64,000 nucleotides of DNA, taken from Elysia chlorotica. Lineage: Eukaryota > Mollusca > Gastropoda > Plakobranchidae. This document shows, piece after piece, positions 1 through 22,581 of the stretch. Made by a program: the position numbers and the translations under genes. Numbering within the stretch: the first letter of the stretch is position 1; each line of letters begins with the position of its first letter. Where the stretch lies: assembly GCA_003991915.1 (NCBI GenBank), contig RQTK01001056.1, positions 72,723-136,722 of the forward strand, given 5' to 3'. The notes beneath the pieces are model-generated. The model did no database searches. It was not told the DNA's origin and saw nothing but the letters and a program-made list of their open reading frames with translations.

Positions 1-48
1 TCTCTCTCTCTCTCTCTTTCTCGCTTTGTTTTTGTTGTTGTTTTTTAC

Positions 49-49
<1 letters not shown>

Positions 50-116
<67 letters not shown>
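50..116. repeat. (CTAT)n microsatellite
   Basis: A nearly pure CTAT tetranucleotide array of about 16 units, just after a (TC)n run at the window's left edge. Confidence 0.95.
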
Positions 117-1155
117 GCTCTCTTTACACTAACCATTCTTTTCCGTGGTCTCTGTTTTTTTTTTGTCGTTCGCTTTCTCCTTGCTAAGCACGCCATTCCC
201 AAATCTGATAGCTGCCTCACTTCAATTGTTTGTTGCTTTTTTTATGCATTTGTTTACATATTTACTTTCGTGCACCGAAATGGGCCGGAGATAGATATGC
301 CGATAGGCCCAGAGGCCCAGTAGGTGCGAGCTCTAATCCGCCAATAACTTTGATGGTAGGAACACATAGGCGAGCAAGTGAAAAGCACTAAACACACCAG
401 CATGTAATATTAAACCATATACTAGTTATTGTAAAGGAAATGATGTCCGGTATTCACTACTTAAAAAAAAAGAAATAACTCAGAAATAAGAAATTTTTTT
501 TTATATACTTATAGAAATGATACATAAGAAGGTTGAATGAAAGATTTTTTTAAAAGTAAAATAGCTATAATGACACATAGCAGGGTTAGATAGAAGAACT
601 ATCATTATGATTCCCTCGCGTCTGGTGGAATTTTTGTAGCATTCGAAATCGCAATTGAATACAAAAAGCGTACGTGTAACATTGTACAAGAATGTCGCTA
701 TGTTTCTCTGTAACTAGTTCATTTCAGTTTAATTATAACGTCAGCTGTATTGGACATCGGTAGGTGTTAAAGACTGCACCCCATTAACCTACAAGAAGAT
801 GCAATCCAGTAAACAAGCTAAAAGAGGAGGGGGTGAAGGAAGGCAACACTGTGCTCGCAATCACAGACCGTTACAATGCTTTAAGATCTTCATATATATA
901 TATATATATATACACCGTCCCTCGTCCAGCAGTGGTCACCAGGGAGGGCCCATCAGTCAAAACGTCCGTCATCTGGATGTCTCAAGTGCCAGGCGGCAGT
1001 CACAACCAGAGGGCCATCTTAGACAGCTGAGACAAATTGCTGGGGTCTAGCTTCTTTTTTTCCCGCTCTTTCAAACATGACTCTTTGTCTATCTTTGTCT
1101 ATCTTGACCAGTACTGTTTCTCTCGACCTATATATCTGTCTATTTCTCTCTTTCT

Positions 1156-1157
<2 letters not shown>

Positions 1158-1239
<82 letters not shown>

Positions 1240-1264
1240 ATCTCTCTCTCTTCTCTCTCTCTCC
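1158..1264. repeat. (TC)n microsatellite
   Basis: A long TC dinucleotide tract with a few TTTC interruptions toward its right end. It creates long Ser-Leu or Arg-Glu reading frames on both strands; these are artefacts of the repeat. Confidence 0.95.
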
Positions 1265-2107
1265 CTCGCCCTCTGTAAATATCGTGATGTCACTGCTCTG
1301 TCTCCGTGTGTCAAGCATTACACCATAGTCTTGTTTATTGTCACCTTGAACTATGTCAGTGGAGCAAGACTACCAAGAGAAGCAATGTCACCGTCAGAAT
1401 ACGACACCCTTGTACACTGTTATGGTTATCTGCTGTGTCCTTCCATTTGGGCTTTGTTTGGTGAACAAGGTGTATTCAGTAAATTGTTGTTTCCAGTACA
1501 ATAGGCTACAACACTCTGGTTGGCATGCAATATAAACGCGATAGGACCTTAGGGGCATCAGATATCTTCTGCCTAAAGCATTGGGATGTAATCATTGGTC
1601 AAATGCAGAAAGTTACCTTAGGATTACTCAGAACGGCCAGAATGATTTTTTTAACCAATGGTCTTCCTGGTGGTGCATTTTTAATCAGAAATGATATCCC
1701 AATATATTTTGTCAGCTTTAAGTTGAGGTAGAAATAACCCGCCATTCGCTGATTGTGATCTCTTAAATTTAAGGAGTTTATAATAGGGGTGGTCGAAATA
1801 TCGCCAGGCCTTAGATTAATTTGAATGATGTATGCTCAAATTTAAGATGAATTATTTTTGTTTAACCAAAAATACAGAAAAAAAATACATTTGATCAATA
1901 AATTGTTATATATTGTTTTTTACTGCGAAACATTATTTCTGTGTGTGTGTGTTGTTGTTTTTTTGTCTGTTTTGTTTTTTTTTCATTTTGAATTGTGCGT
2001 CTGTTGTTTACTCCCGAAAATCTGTTCTTCCTGTAAATAGTCCATCTGTTTACAAACGATTTGGAACGGCTCACATGAAATATAGCTGGCTGCACGATAG
2101 TTTTAGA

Positions 2108-2338
2108 AATCAAATACTCAGGGACGTTCGCAGAATGCAAATAATAAAAAAGTGATTATAATAAATTTAAATCTGTCCTGCAGGGTTTGAAGCCATAAAA
2201 CTTCGTCTCTGCAATCAAATACTCAGGGACGTTCGCAGAATGCAAATGGTAAAAAAAAAATTATTTTTTTTAAACGATTATGATAATTTATTTTAAATCT
2301 TTCTAGTAGGGTTTGAAGACATAAAACATCGTCTCTGC
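2108..2338. repeat. Tandem duplication, about 105 and 126 bp units
   Basis: Two adjacent copies (2108-2212 and 2213-2338). Both begin AATCAAATACTCAGGGACG and end with a block reading GGGTTTGAAG...ATAAAAC..CGTCTCTGC. The second copy is longer because of an A/T-rich expansion in its middle. No coding role is visible. Confidence 0.85.
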
Positions 2339-3329
2339 AAAATTAAAAGCCTTTAATGCGTCGTTTGAATTTGTTTCAATTTTGTGTGTCTCTTTTCTCC
2401 CATCCCCCATCCGCCACTTTCTCTTATTTTCTTACCTTACCTGCTTGTCCAATAGCATGTACGTGTATAATTTAATTTTCATTTTTTATTGTTTGCACTT
2501 TTTCTTTTGCATTTTACACTTTTCATCAGTTCCTTTCAAAACATGAAAACTAAAATAGCTGAGTATCCTTCTATTCTTTTTGTGTCTTTATATGAATATT
2601 TTCTTATTTACATATTATTCTCCAACAGGCTTGTCTACTCATTTTGGGACTTGTATTTAATCAAAATTTTAAAGATGTCGGGATTGAGTAACAGCCATGG
2701 CTGCCATGCGCAACATGAAAGTTGAAAATGTGAAACGGGAAATTTGGAATCAAGACGCATCGGTTTGGGTAGAAACGTGCTGAGTTATCCCATATTGATA
2801 TGTTTTGGGAATGCTAGATCATGGCATGTCGTGCTTTTAAATCAGATTGGTGTGTTAGCCCTTGGAAAGGGAAGTAAAGAACGGATATCCTTATCTTAAA
2901 GGACAAGCAGTTTTTTTTTCCTTATTTTCTCCCGACTCACTTTATCTTTCTCACAAAAAATTACATTTCTTCTAGTTTATATCTGTCTCTCCGAGTCTGT
3001 CTGTTCCTATCTTTAAGCGTGCAGTTGCTTCGTATCTAATTGTCTCATGTATCTATGTCTGACTCATTTCTGTTATATAAGTCCATTTTTGTTCGTCCAA
3101 ACTCTTATATTCTCTCTTTTTCTGTCTATCGGTGATGTTTTTAAAAAAAAGCAATTGCTTATATTTTTGTCGTTTTTTTCCTCTGTATTTTCATTTCGTT
3201 TTACATTATTGATTACGCATACTCACAAACACACGTTTTGTGTTCCGTGCCTCCTTAGCAAGGCGACCTGAGCTTTTCGTAAAAAGAACAAACCCCAAGT
3301 CACACGCACTGTCGCTTAATAAAGGCTTA

Positions 3330-3645
<316 letters not shown>

Positions 3646-3959
3646 ATGCCGACCAGGGACGACCAACCAGGGCGGGATCAGGCAGCTCTCATCCAACTTC
3701 CCTGGGCCGAGCCGCCTAGCACGCGGGGATCAGGCCCAAATTGCCTGACCCATCTGTCGCAACGCGGCGAAAGCTGCCAGACCGAGCTATTAAGGTCCAT
3801 CCTCTTTCCAAAGAATGAGTTTTCAAAGATACAAGTAAAGGTATCCGTGGTGTTTCGTACACAATGTGAGGGGAAGATTCCGGTGCTGAATCATTCTACA
3901 TGAGTCAGGCTCTTGGCGTAATTACAAGCATTGCGATCGGCTGGACGATAGCGGTTGAA

Positions 3960-4110
3960 ATAATCACGTCCCTTATGCATGTTTTTTTTTCTCTAATCGC
4001 TCATTGGCTCCAGAAATGTTAGAGATATGATTGGACGTTGGTACATATTTCCTTACCCGTCGTCTTCGTTTTAGGCAACGCGCCGCTATCGCTAAGTCTA
4101 TATTTTCTTA
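3960..4110 (+). repeat. Dispersed repeat copy B
   Basis: Reads AATCACGTCCCTTATGCATG, then TCTAATCGCTCATTGGCTCC, then GATTGGACGTTGGTACATAT and CGTCTTCGTTTTAGGC. These blocks occur in the same order in the copies at 3330-3645 and 56720-56885. It has no terminal repeats that I can see and no coding frame. Confidence 0.6.
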
Positions 4111-5785
4111 ATTCCTATCCTATTTATCTGGCTCTATCTTACGGTTACCCTGAAAGTTGGTAGAGATGGCTCAGATTATAAGAATAGGAAAACGATCATT
4201 CTGCTCTATGACACTCACAAATCATAAGTCGTGGGGTCGAGGCCAAGGTTTGGTGGAATTGAGTCATCTCCATAATTATTCGTATAATCCGGTTATCCTA
4301 AAATATCCAAACCAAAAAATGAAGAACGATATTTTTTTCTTTAAAGCTTTTAAGTCTTTGTTAAAGGTCTGCGTTTCTAAGTAGGCACGGCAACTGTTCC
4401 AGGGGAGAAATTATCATCATGGTATGACATTATCTGATAAGTTGATTGTCTTGATCACTGTGTATGTCCACACCGTGAATGCCGAATGTATTTCTGCTTC
4501 CATTCACTAGTTCAAATCATCTTTGACTCTGCCACTACAGAACATAATTCATTGGAGTTTGGCACCATTCTTTAACATTTACCTGAGCATTCAAGTAGTT
4601 AAACTGTTGTTTTTTTCTGTATTTTTTTTAATTTATACTTTAAAATAAATTACTAAGTTTTATAATATGTGATATGGGACCATTTGATGTAAGAAAATAG
4701 CCGCTTGTGGAAATGGTATTGGCAAATATAATTTTTTATTGGTTGGCTGAGAGCTAAAGTTGATCTGTAAGTCTGTAACCGTATAAGCACGTTATAGAGC
4801 GCTCCGAAACTGCAGTCAAGTATCTTTGTTATGTTGCTAAGAATTGTGTACACGTCTGAAAAATAAAGTCCGAACGAATGCAAAATTTCGGAAGTTACTG
4901 ATAAGATAAATCAATAAAATATCGTATAAGAACCAAGAAAACGACTAACTTCTAAACTAATTTTAAAAAATAATATCTTTTAGACGTGATTTACTGCTCC
5001 AAATCATGACTCAATTAATGACATTTACAAGGTTGATAAAGTATTATATTAAAATTTTGGCATGAAATTTTGTTCCCAAGCCAAAACTTTAACTATAAAA
5101 TTGTAATCGTTACCTTCTGTTAAGTAAGTAAAACCGACCACTTTAATATAACATCATGTTGCAATCATGCATGGCGCAAATTCCTAAATTGTGTTTATAA
5201 CGTAGTACAGGTATCAGATCACTCACTCTAAGTTTAAAAGTAGAAAACTAATTTGATATGAGCCTTATAAATTAGCCTAGGATGTTTTTTCTTTTACCTT
5301 TTTACCTCTGATCAGAAATATATATCTCACCGATCATGAATAACCTTGTTGTGGGTGTTGTCATCATTAATAAACACGCAAGTGCACGCGAAATACAATA
5401 CTCGTTACAAAGCGGTTGCAATTGGATTTGGTGTGAGATAACTAAACGGTTTATGCACTCACGAGCTGCACAACGTGAGTGACTGAGGTAACTGTCTGAC
5501 TACTTTAACCAGCGCAGTCACACTCTTTGAGATAGCTCTACAATAATATAAGTTATGGTTGCTCTATAATGTTGGTCTGCTTTTTTGTTTTGCTTTTACT
5601 GGTGCCTAATTTCGCCCCTTTTTTCTGAAATTTTCAGATATTAATCTTAAAAAGCAGCCATCGGAGGAAACTGAAAACACTGAGAATGCCTTCTTAAGAG
5701 TAAAGGACAAGGAAAAAAATCATGTGTTTCAAAAGCAGAGGCCAGTGCATTTCTGGATTTTCTGTTTAAGCTGTGTGCAGTAGCC

Positions 5786-15831
<10,046 letters not shown>

Positions 15832-18460
15832 TGTAGACTTCGGCGTCCACTAGAAAATGTGGAATTTACTTACTGTTGAATCAAACTGGTGTTGAAATGA
15901 AACAAGAACATGTTCTGTAATTAGATCTATCTCCTTAGGTAGAACTTGCTTTATAAACAATATAATTACGAATTCATTCAGGAGTCTGTGTTTCATTGTT
16001 GTTGAACTCCAGGAAACTATTTAGTCAGATGGAAACTTGAGATTGGTTCCAGTGATATACAAAATGGCCATTACAGACTGGATGGATGAATGTATCATGG
16101 TGCTCTTTAATTTTACATTGCTATGAATTATGAATGTAAACTGTGGTTTCTCATGGCAATGCGATTATTTTTATAGTGATATAAATGTTGTTCAGGCAGT
16201 TCTATCTTATACAATGGTGTATGTTTGCAGGTGAATAATCATTCGGGCATTCGCTTCTAACACAAATTTTAAAAAGACACATGGTAATTTATTATTGCAT
16301 TATAAAAAGCATCTCTTGTGGTCTTGCTTTCAATTTTTATGAAGCAGGCTTTATCGTTGAAAGAGTTAACCAAGATTGGAAAGTTTATTTATTTATGCAC
16401 ATTCTTCAACAGCTGTTGTGAGGTTGTATGAATTATTTTGGTCTTAAAAATAGAAGTTTTTTTGTAAGTTGATATAAATCTTTACAAATTCTACAACAAC
16501 ATGTGTTGGTAAAAAGAATGAGAGCTGATACATGTGAACAGTTTGTTTATGGAAAGGAAAAATAGAAAGTATGTTAAAATATCTTCACAATGATTCCCAT
16601 GTAACATTCCTTCATACACAGGTTTAAAAGTAAACAACTCAGCTCTGATTTTTTCTCTGAAATGTTTAGATAATGCTTTAAAAAAAACATCTTACGTCAT
16701 TTTCAAAGAAAAAAATAATGATCTGAAAGCTAATTTTCAGATCAGACACAGATCTATTACTTTCAAAGTATATTGCTTAGTTTTAAGTTCTCACGGAAAG
16801 TTTATAGTCTTTGTGCATTTCTGTTTCTTCTGTTGTTTTGATAATGGTGCTTGAATGCTTGTTTCCTTTCACCATGACTAAACATTGTGTAACTTAAGAG
16901 TGTCCTTAAAAACATGCATTTAACTTCAGTCGTGCCTAGTCAAGATTTGACTCTGTGAGACTGTTGCATTATTTTATTACCTAGTATGTACCCTCTTCCT
17001 TCTCCAATGCTAAGAGTGTTTACTATGTTTATACCATTTTCATAAAGAATAGGAGTGTTTGGCATAAGCTTTCCTGTTAATCTGTTATATTTAAAAGTTA
17101 AGGGATATCACTCTGATTTTCAGGAATTATAGGCTTGTTGTGTTTTTTTTAATTTACAATGTGCAACGTTAATTTCATTTAGTTCACAGTTTCACATCAT
17201 ATAGTGACTATCCTGAGTATAAACTAATGTTACCTATAGAACTTAGCTGTGTATTAATGCTTAAACCTTCTCTCTATAAAAAAAAAAGTTTCCCTTTATT
17301 CAAATTAAGGAGAGCCCATGATTGTATATAAAATTTCTCACGTGCCACAAAGGAGAAGGAAATGCCAGAGATGGTTGTGTATCCGCTCAAATCTTTCATG
17401 TTGGTATTGATCATATCACAATATTGATTTCTACTCACTTCATATCGCAAAAGGTTTTCGTCTTGCTTTTTTTTCCTTAATTGTTCACAGTTTAGGTTCT
17501 AAGTACATTTGATTGTAATCAGTGTTGTTTTGTACAACTGCCAATGACCCAACAACTACTGCTATGGGATTTAAAGGCCACCATCTCAGTGCAATCATTT
17601 TATCATAAATGTGTCACTTAATCATTTGTTTTCTTTGTCGGAGGTTTATACCAAATTGTAGTTATTTCCCCTTGTATCATAGGCATGTATTTTTTATTTT
17701 TTTTGGTTTAAAAAGTTTAGATCATTGTATCATAATGTTATTTACAGCTGTGTTCAATGCTATTTATATCGCCTGCCTTGATATGCATTTGGTATAGGTA
17801 AAGTGCATTTACAGCTTAACTCGCTTTGCCGAAATAACTTGCATGCTTTTGACCCCACCCCACCCATCTTTCTCTCTTTATTTATACAACTCTGTTAATC
17901 TTATTGTTTAAGTTAATAGCATGATATAGGTTTTAAAGGAAGAAATAGATTAGTCATAGGCTTGTACTGCATTTTTCCCGCGCTGTTATCATAAAGCTAT
18001 TCTCATTTGTAGTATGTTTTGTATCATTGCTTAATTGGAATATTCAAGTTTATTAATGATGTCTGTTTTTGTTTAGCCTTTTTTTTTAGAGAGGGGGTGA
18101 ACAAAATGTGTGTTGTCTTTGAGAATAGTAGAGGAAAAAATTGTTCTGCTTGCAAATTACTGTTAAAGCTTTCAGTTCAAATTGTATACTGACCATTTCT
18201 AAAAGAATGTGAGTAAATTTGATTATTTTACTGAAACAAAACAGTCAAAGCTGAATTAAATGTTAGCTGTTTAAAATCGTTTTCCTATTAGTGAATATCG
18301 TTGCCAGATTTATGGATATTGTTGAATTGAAAATACATTAAGATTAATATTATTGCGCCATAATCAACAATGCCCTATTATTGTTTGTACATTTTCATGC
18401 CATTTTCATGCATGTTTAATACATCATTGCTTTAAATAAAACCTGAATGAAAAACTTACA
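15832..18460 (+). other. 3' untranslated region of the protocadherin
   Basis: No coding frame is seen after the TAG at 15829-15831. The sequence is AT-rich and free of the dense microsatellites typical of the intergenic parts. The first well-placed poly(A) signal I find is AATAAA at 18435-18440. The exact end is inferred; cDNA would be needed to fix it. Confidence 0.6.
18435..18440 (+). terminator. Likely poly(A) signal of the protocadherin
   Basis: Canonical AATAAA in an AT-rich context about 2.6 kb after the stop codon. Another AATAAA on this strand lies near 19728 and could be an alternative end. Confidence 0.5.
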
Positions 18461-20098
18461 TAGAGGTCACTTTTCAAGTTTGTATCATAATTTTATTTAC
18501 CTCTTTTCTGTTGTTATCGTGTTTTTGTTGTTGTAGTTGCTGCTGATGTTATTGTTATTCAACTAACTGAAAATATAATCAGAGATGAAGTTATATCATA
18601 GTAAGTTTACACCTAGAGGAAATCACATGGAGGCCATCTCAGTAAAACGCAAAACGTCAAAAAATTCTGAGACAATATGTGTTACTTGCAAAAGGCACAA
18701 AAAGTAAGGAATTTGGAACTTTTCAATACATGTGTAATAAATCTTCTTTCCAACGTTTTTAAAGTTTTCTACCAAAACAGACATGTCTTTTAATTACCAA
18801 CTAGAGTTTAGTAATTATATAATGAGTACATGACATGTTTGAGAGAGTCATAGGCTTCTTATTGCGCAACAGAAAATAATCAACTGTTACCCAAATTTCT
18901 AAGATGTTAAAAAAAATCGAACAAATATAATTATTATGCTGAAGTTAAGCATGAATCCTTTTTTAACTTTCATTATCATGTAAACTGGTTTATTTTACAG
19001 CTTGGACTTTGATAGTATGCAAGTGCTAAAAAAATGGCCTAACTCTGTTCCACATTGTTTAAATGAGGAAAAACTCTATGGTAAAATACAAGGTGTTTTT
19101 TTATCAATTGTTATAACTGACAAAAATTGCAATCTGTTAATTAAATGAGGCAGAATAATAACTTTCATGAGATAAATATTTGAGAATTAATTTGATAAAA
19201 CAAATTTCAAATTTATTTTTAAGTCAAAACTCTTATTTTTCAAGTAGCCTTGTGGTTAAAGAATAATGATTTGAGTGACACAGTTGGCAAAAAAGTGGCC
19301 ACTATTTTACTCAATACTATAAACAAAAATATGGACTTTTATTGAACCTTGTGAGACAATGTAGGTATGCATGGAAAACAGAGAAGGGTGAGACAAGTGA
19401 TTTTAAAGTAATTTAAAAGCATTAAAAGCAATGAAAATTCATAAGTAGAGTAGAACATTTTAAGTATGTATATATAATCAATAATGAAACACTTTTGATG
19501 ATGTTGATTATTCGTGCATATAACTGTGGCGCAATTATAGATGTCCTAAAGTTCAAACAAAAGAGTAGCCGTCGATTGGTGCTTAATTTATACTGCAACT
19601 TTATTTACATATCAAATAGGCCATTTCCATTTTTAAATATCAGTTCAAGATTCTCCATCTCAACTCTCAGTATAACAAAGAGTTAATTTTTATTTCCTAT
19701 TCGTTTGAAAAGAAAATCTTAAACATTAAATAAAGATTCAAGAATCTGAATATTGGGGCCTATATATTTAACAACTTTAATAATGTTTCAAATTTGTACA
19801 TATAGTTGGTTTTGAATGTAAAATCTCAAGAGTCTTTTTGAAAATTCATAAATTTAGAAAACATTACTGTCAAACAGTACGTTATAAAAAGAAAACAGAC
19901 AAATAACGTAATTGTACGAACGTGATTTTTACTGAACATGCATCACTTTTAGCCTAAAATAATTTCCTAACCTAGGTATTTTTTGTTTTGTTTTAAATTT
20001 GTCTTTGACTGCTTCCACATTTCAACCTTCAATATGTTTTGCTTAGTATATAAAGCAGTTATTACCAACATGTTTTTCCTGGACTACATCCTCCTCTG
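18461..20098. other. Convergent intergenic region and 3'UTR of the STELLO-like gene
   Basis: No gene is seen. The AT-rich stretch separates two convergent genes. Minus-strand AATAAA motifs (TTTATT on the plus strand) at 19600-19605 and 19689-19694 could end the STELLO-like transcript, giving a 3'UTR of about 400-500 bases. Confidence 0.5.
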
Positions 20099-22524
20099 TC
20101 AGCCTGGCCTCGCCAGGTCTCCATCCACTTTGGGCAGAAACACTCTACAGAAAAACCTGAGGCCTCCGCCCCCGTCTCCGCTTTGGTCGGCCAGTCGAGT
20201 GAGTTTCCACGCGTGCTGGAAGTGGTCGTGCGGGCTGTAGAACTTGAGGAACTGAGCCCGCGGGCCCAGGCCCCACAGGTAGTTCCCACGCAGTCTGACC
20301 ACCTGGTGCTCCTGTGTCAGCCCGAACAGAATCGTCGGCACCGCCAGCTCCAGGTGTAGTCTGCCGCAAGAGGAATGAGGAGTGCTCATTATACATGATT
20401 TTATAGCTACTAAGAACATTAAGGCCCATCCTCAATATTGACCAGGTGGAGAAAATTTTAAAAAATTCTTTTAAACTATTGTTTCAAACATAACTCATTG
20501 ATCTTTTGATAATGTATACATCATTGCGGGCAATTAAATGTATGTTGCATTTTTTCAAACATTGATTTTTTCTTTAGTTATTGCATAAAAAGTGATCCAT
20601 ATTGGAAGCCTTTCCTCAACAACAAAGCCTAAGCCTAGATTTTCTCCACAGTCAAAACCATATGTTTGTCAGTTTTGCTTTCAAAGTTCACCAATAGCAG
20701 AATGTTTTCAAGTGATTTACAGCAAAAAGTTTTTGCTCAATTCGTAACAACTGAACTTTTTTTTTACTTTTCTAAGTTACAGTTCATTTTATTATCACCA
20801 TATTGCTAGAAAAAATTCTTTGGCCACTGTAACTGTGGATGGCAGTCTCAGAGCAAAAATGCTTCTTACTTATGATGATTAAACAGGTCTGCAAAGAGAA
20901 CATAGTCTTCTTTCATCCAGTTCGGAATGTAGAATATATCCGAAGCTTCGTACATCAAGCAATCACCACACCCGCTGGTCGTCCTAAGTTGTTTGATGAA
21001 CTTCTGCACCTGTAAATATAACGTATGTTTTATACATTGATATTTCATTCGGACATTATGTCAGAATCGACAATACAAACGAGTATGCACTTTTATCTTA
21101 AAAAGGATGGTCGATTAATGACATTATTTTGGCTGAAACATGCACCAGCTTTTCTTGAATATAACTAACAAAATTGATCAATGTTGTAAAAAAAGGCTTT
21201 AGCAAGCGGGGAAATCAAGCAGTAAGTTATGGAGTTTGTAACAAAAGATATGAATTTATGACGCTATTTAAGTCAAGTATTCATATAATGGTTTCATACA
21301 ACTAACTCACAAATGTCTTAATTTGCGTATGGTCTAAATGAATCGGTTCGCTTACAGATTTACAGTTTATAATCACAAGAACTAAAATTATTGCTGGCAA
21401 TACAATTTAATCCCAACCCATTCTGTTGTGACGTGGGAAGGTAATTAGGCAGACCACTTTCTCACATTGAATAGAGTCAAAATGACAAAACTCATCGTCT
21501 ATATTTTTTTCTCGCAATGTTGAAATAAACAGGCACGAACCTTATCACCAATGTTTGGATCATGAATAAGCTTCTTCAGCGTTGTAAGGGCTAACTGCGA
21601 TGCAAGGCGACCTGCACCAAAAATCCATGGAAACCAACGGCTCGTTGTGGCAATGTCTGGTAAACGGCGCATGCGCACGTCTGCAACTCGTACTCGAGGC
21701 TGAAACCAGGGTTTATCGCGAGGCAGCGTCTACAGAGTAAAGGTGATAGGCATATTCCATGTTGTTACAGAGAAAACCACAAAAACCGAAGTCTAATAAT
21801 TCGAATTTCTCATAAACCGAAATTTGCAAGACGATTGGTTACAAATTTAATGTGTTTTTTTTCTCTTTGGCTCTGTTAGAGTCACACTAATAGTTTTAGG
21901 ATTTCCTTGTTTAGTTCTCTTAATTTGAGGTTGGCACCACCAAAAGACATTACAAATGTACTATCTGTCAGAAAGCAATCTATGCTTATCGTTGCCTTAG
22001 ACATGTTTTTAGAAGAAATGTGGTTTGACTAGAATTATAGAACGAAAAAATCGGAAACTTTTATAAATCCAAATTTTTGTCAAATAAGGTATTAGATGTA
22101 CATGTTACTATCACGTTTATGGTTCAGCTATGCCCATCTCTGTTAATCGAATCCACTTCTTTAGAAGTTTTTGATCAATTTTTCGAGCAATTCGAAATGG
22201 TAGGTTTCCAGTGGTACATATGGGGCTGTACATGGTTAGACTAGAGGGATTAATGTGTGCTACCAATCTGCCGACCTGTAAGTTCCAAACATTGAGCAGA
22301 AGATCGTCACTAATCTGAAGGAAACCAGAGGTGTTGTACCCCATCTTAATGGCGGCTGAAGTGCAGCTATAGGCCCTGTAAAATATACATCGGTACGAGA
22401 AAAGCATGGATAATTAGGAAATAACTGTCTTTCATACCTTAGGCTAAACTCACAAATTACTTTGCGACCCCTTTCAGAGAGCAAAAATAAATAAGATTTA
22501 TTGCAGGTTTGTGTGTCATTTGAG

Positions 22525-22581
<57 letters not shown>

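Noticed and set aside
1037-1504. 155-codon plus-strand frame rich in Ser-Leu
   Set aside because: It is produced by the (TC)n microsatellite; no start context, splice logic or recognisable domain. The same applies to the frames over the repeats at 11700, 22529, 26021 and 54914.
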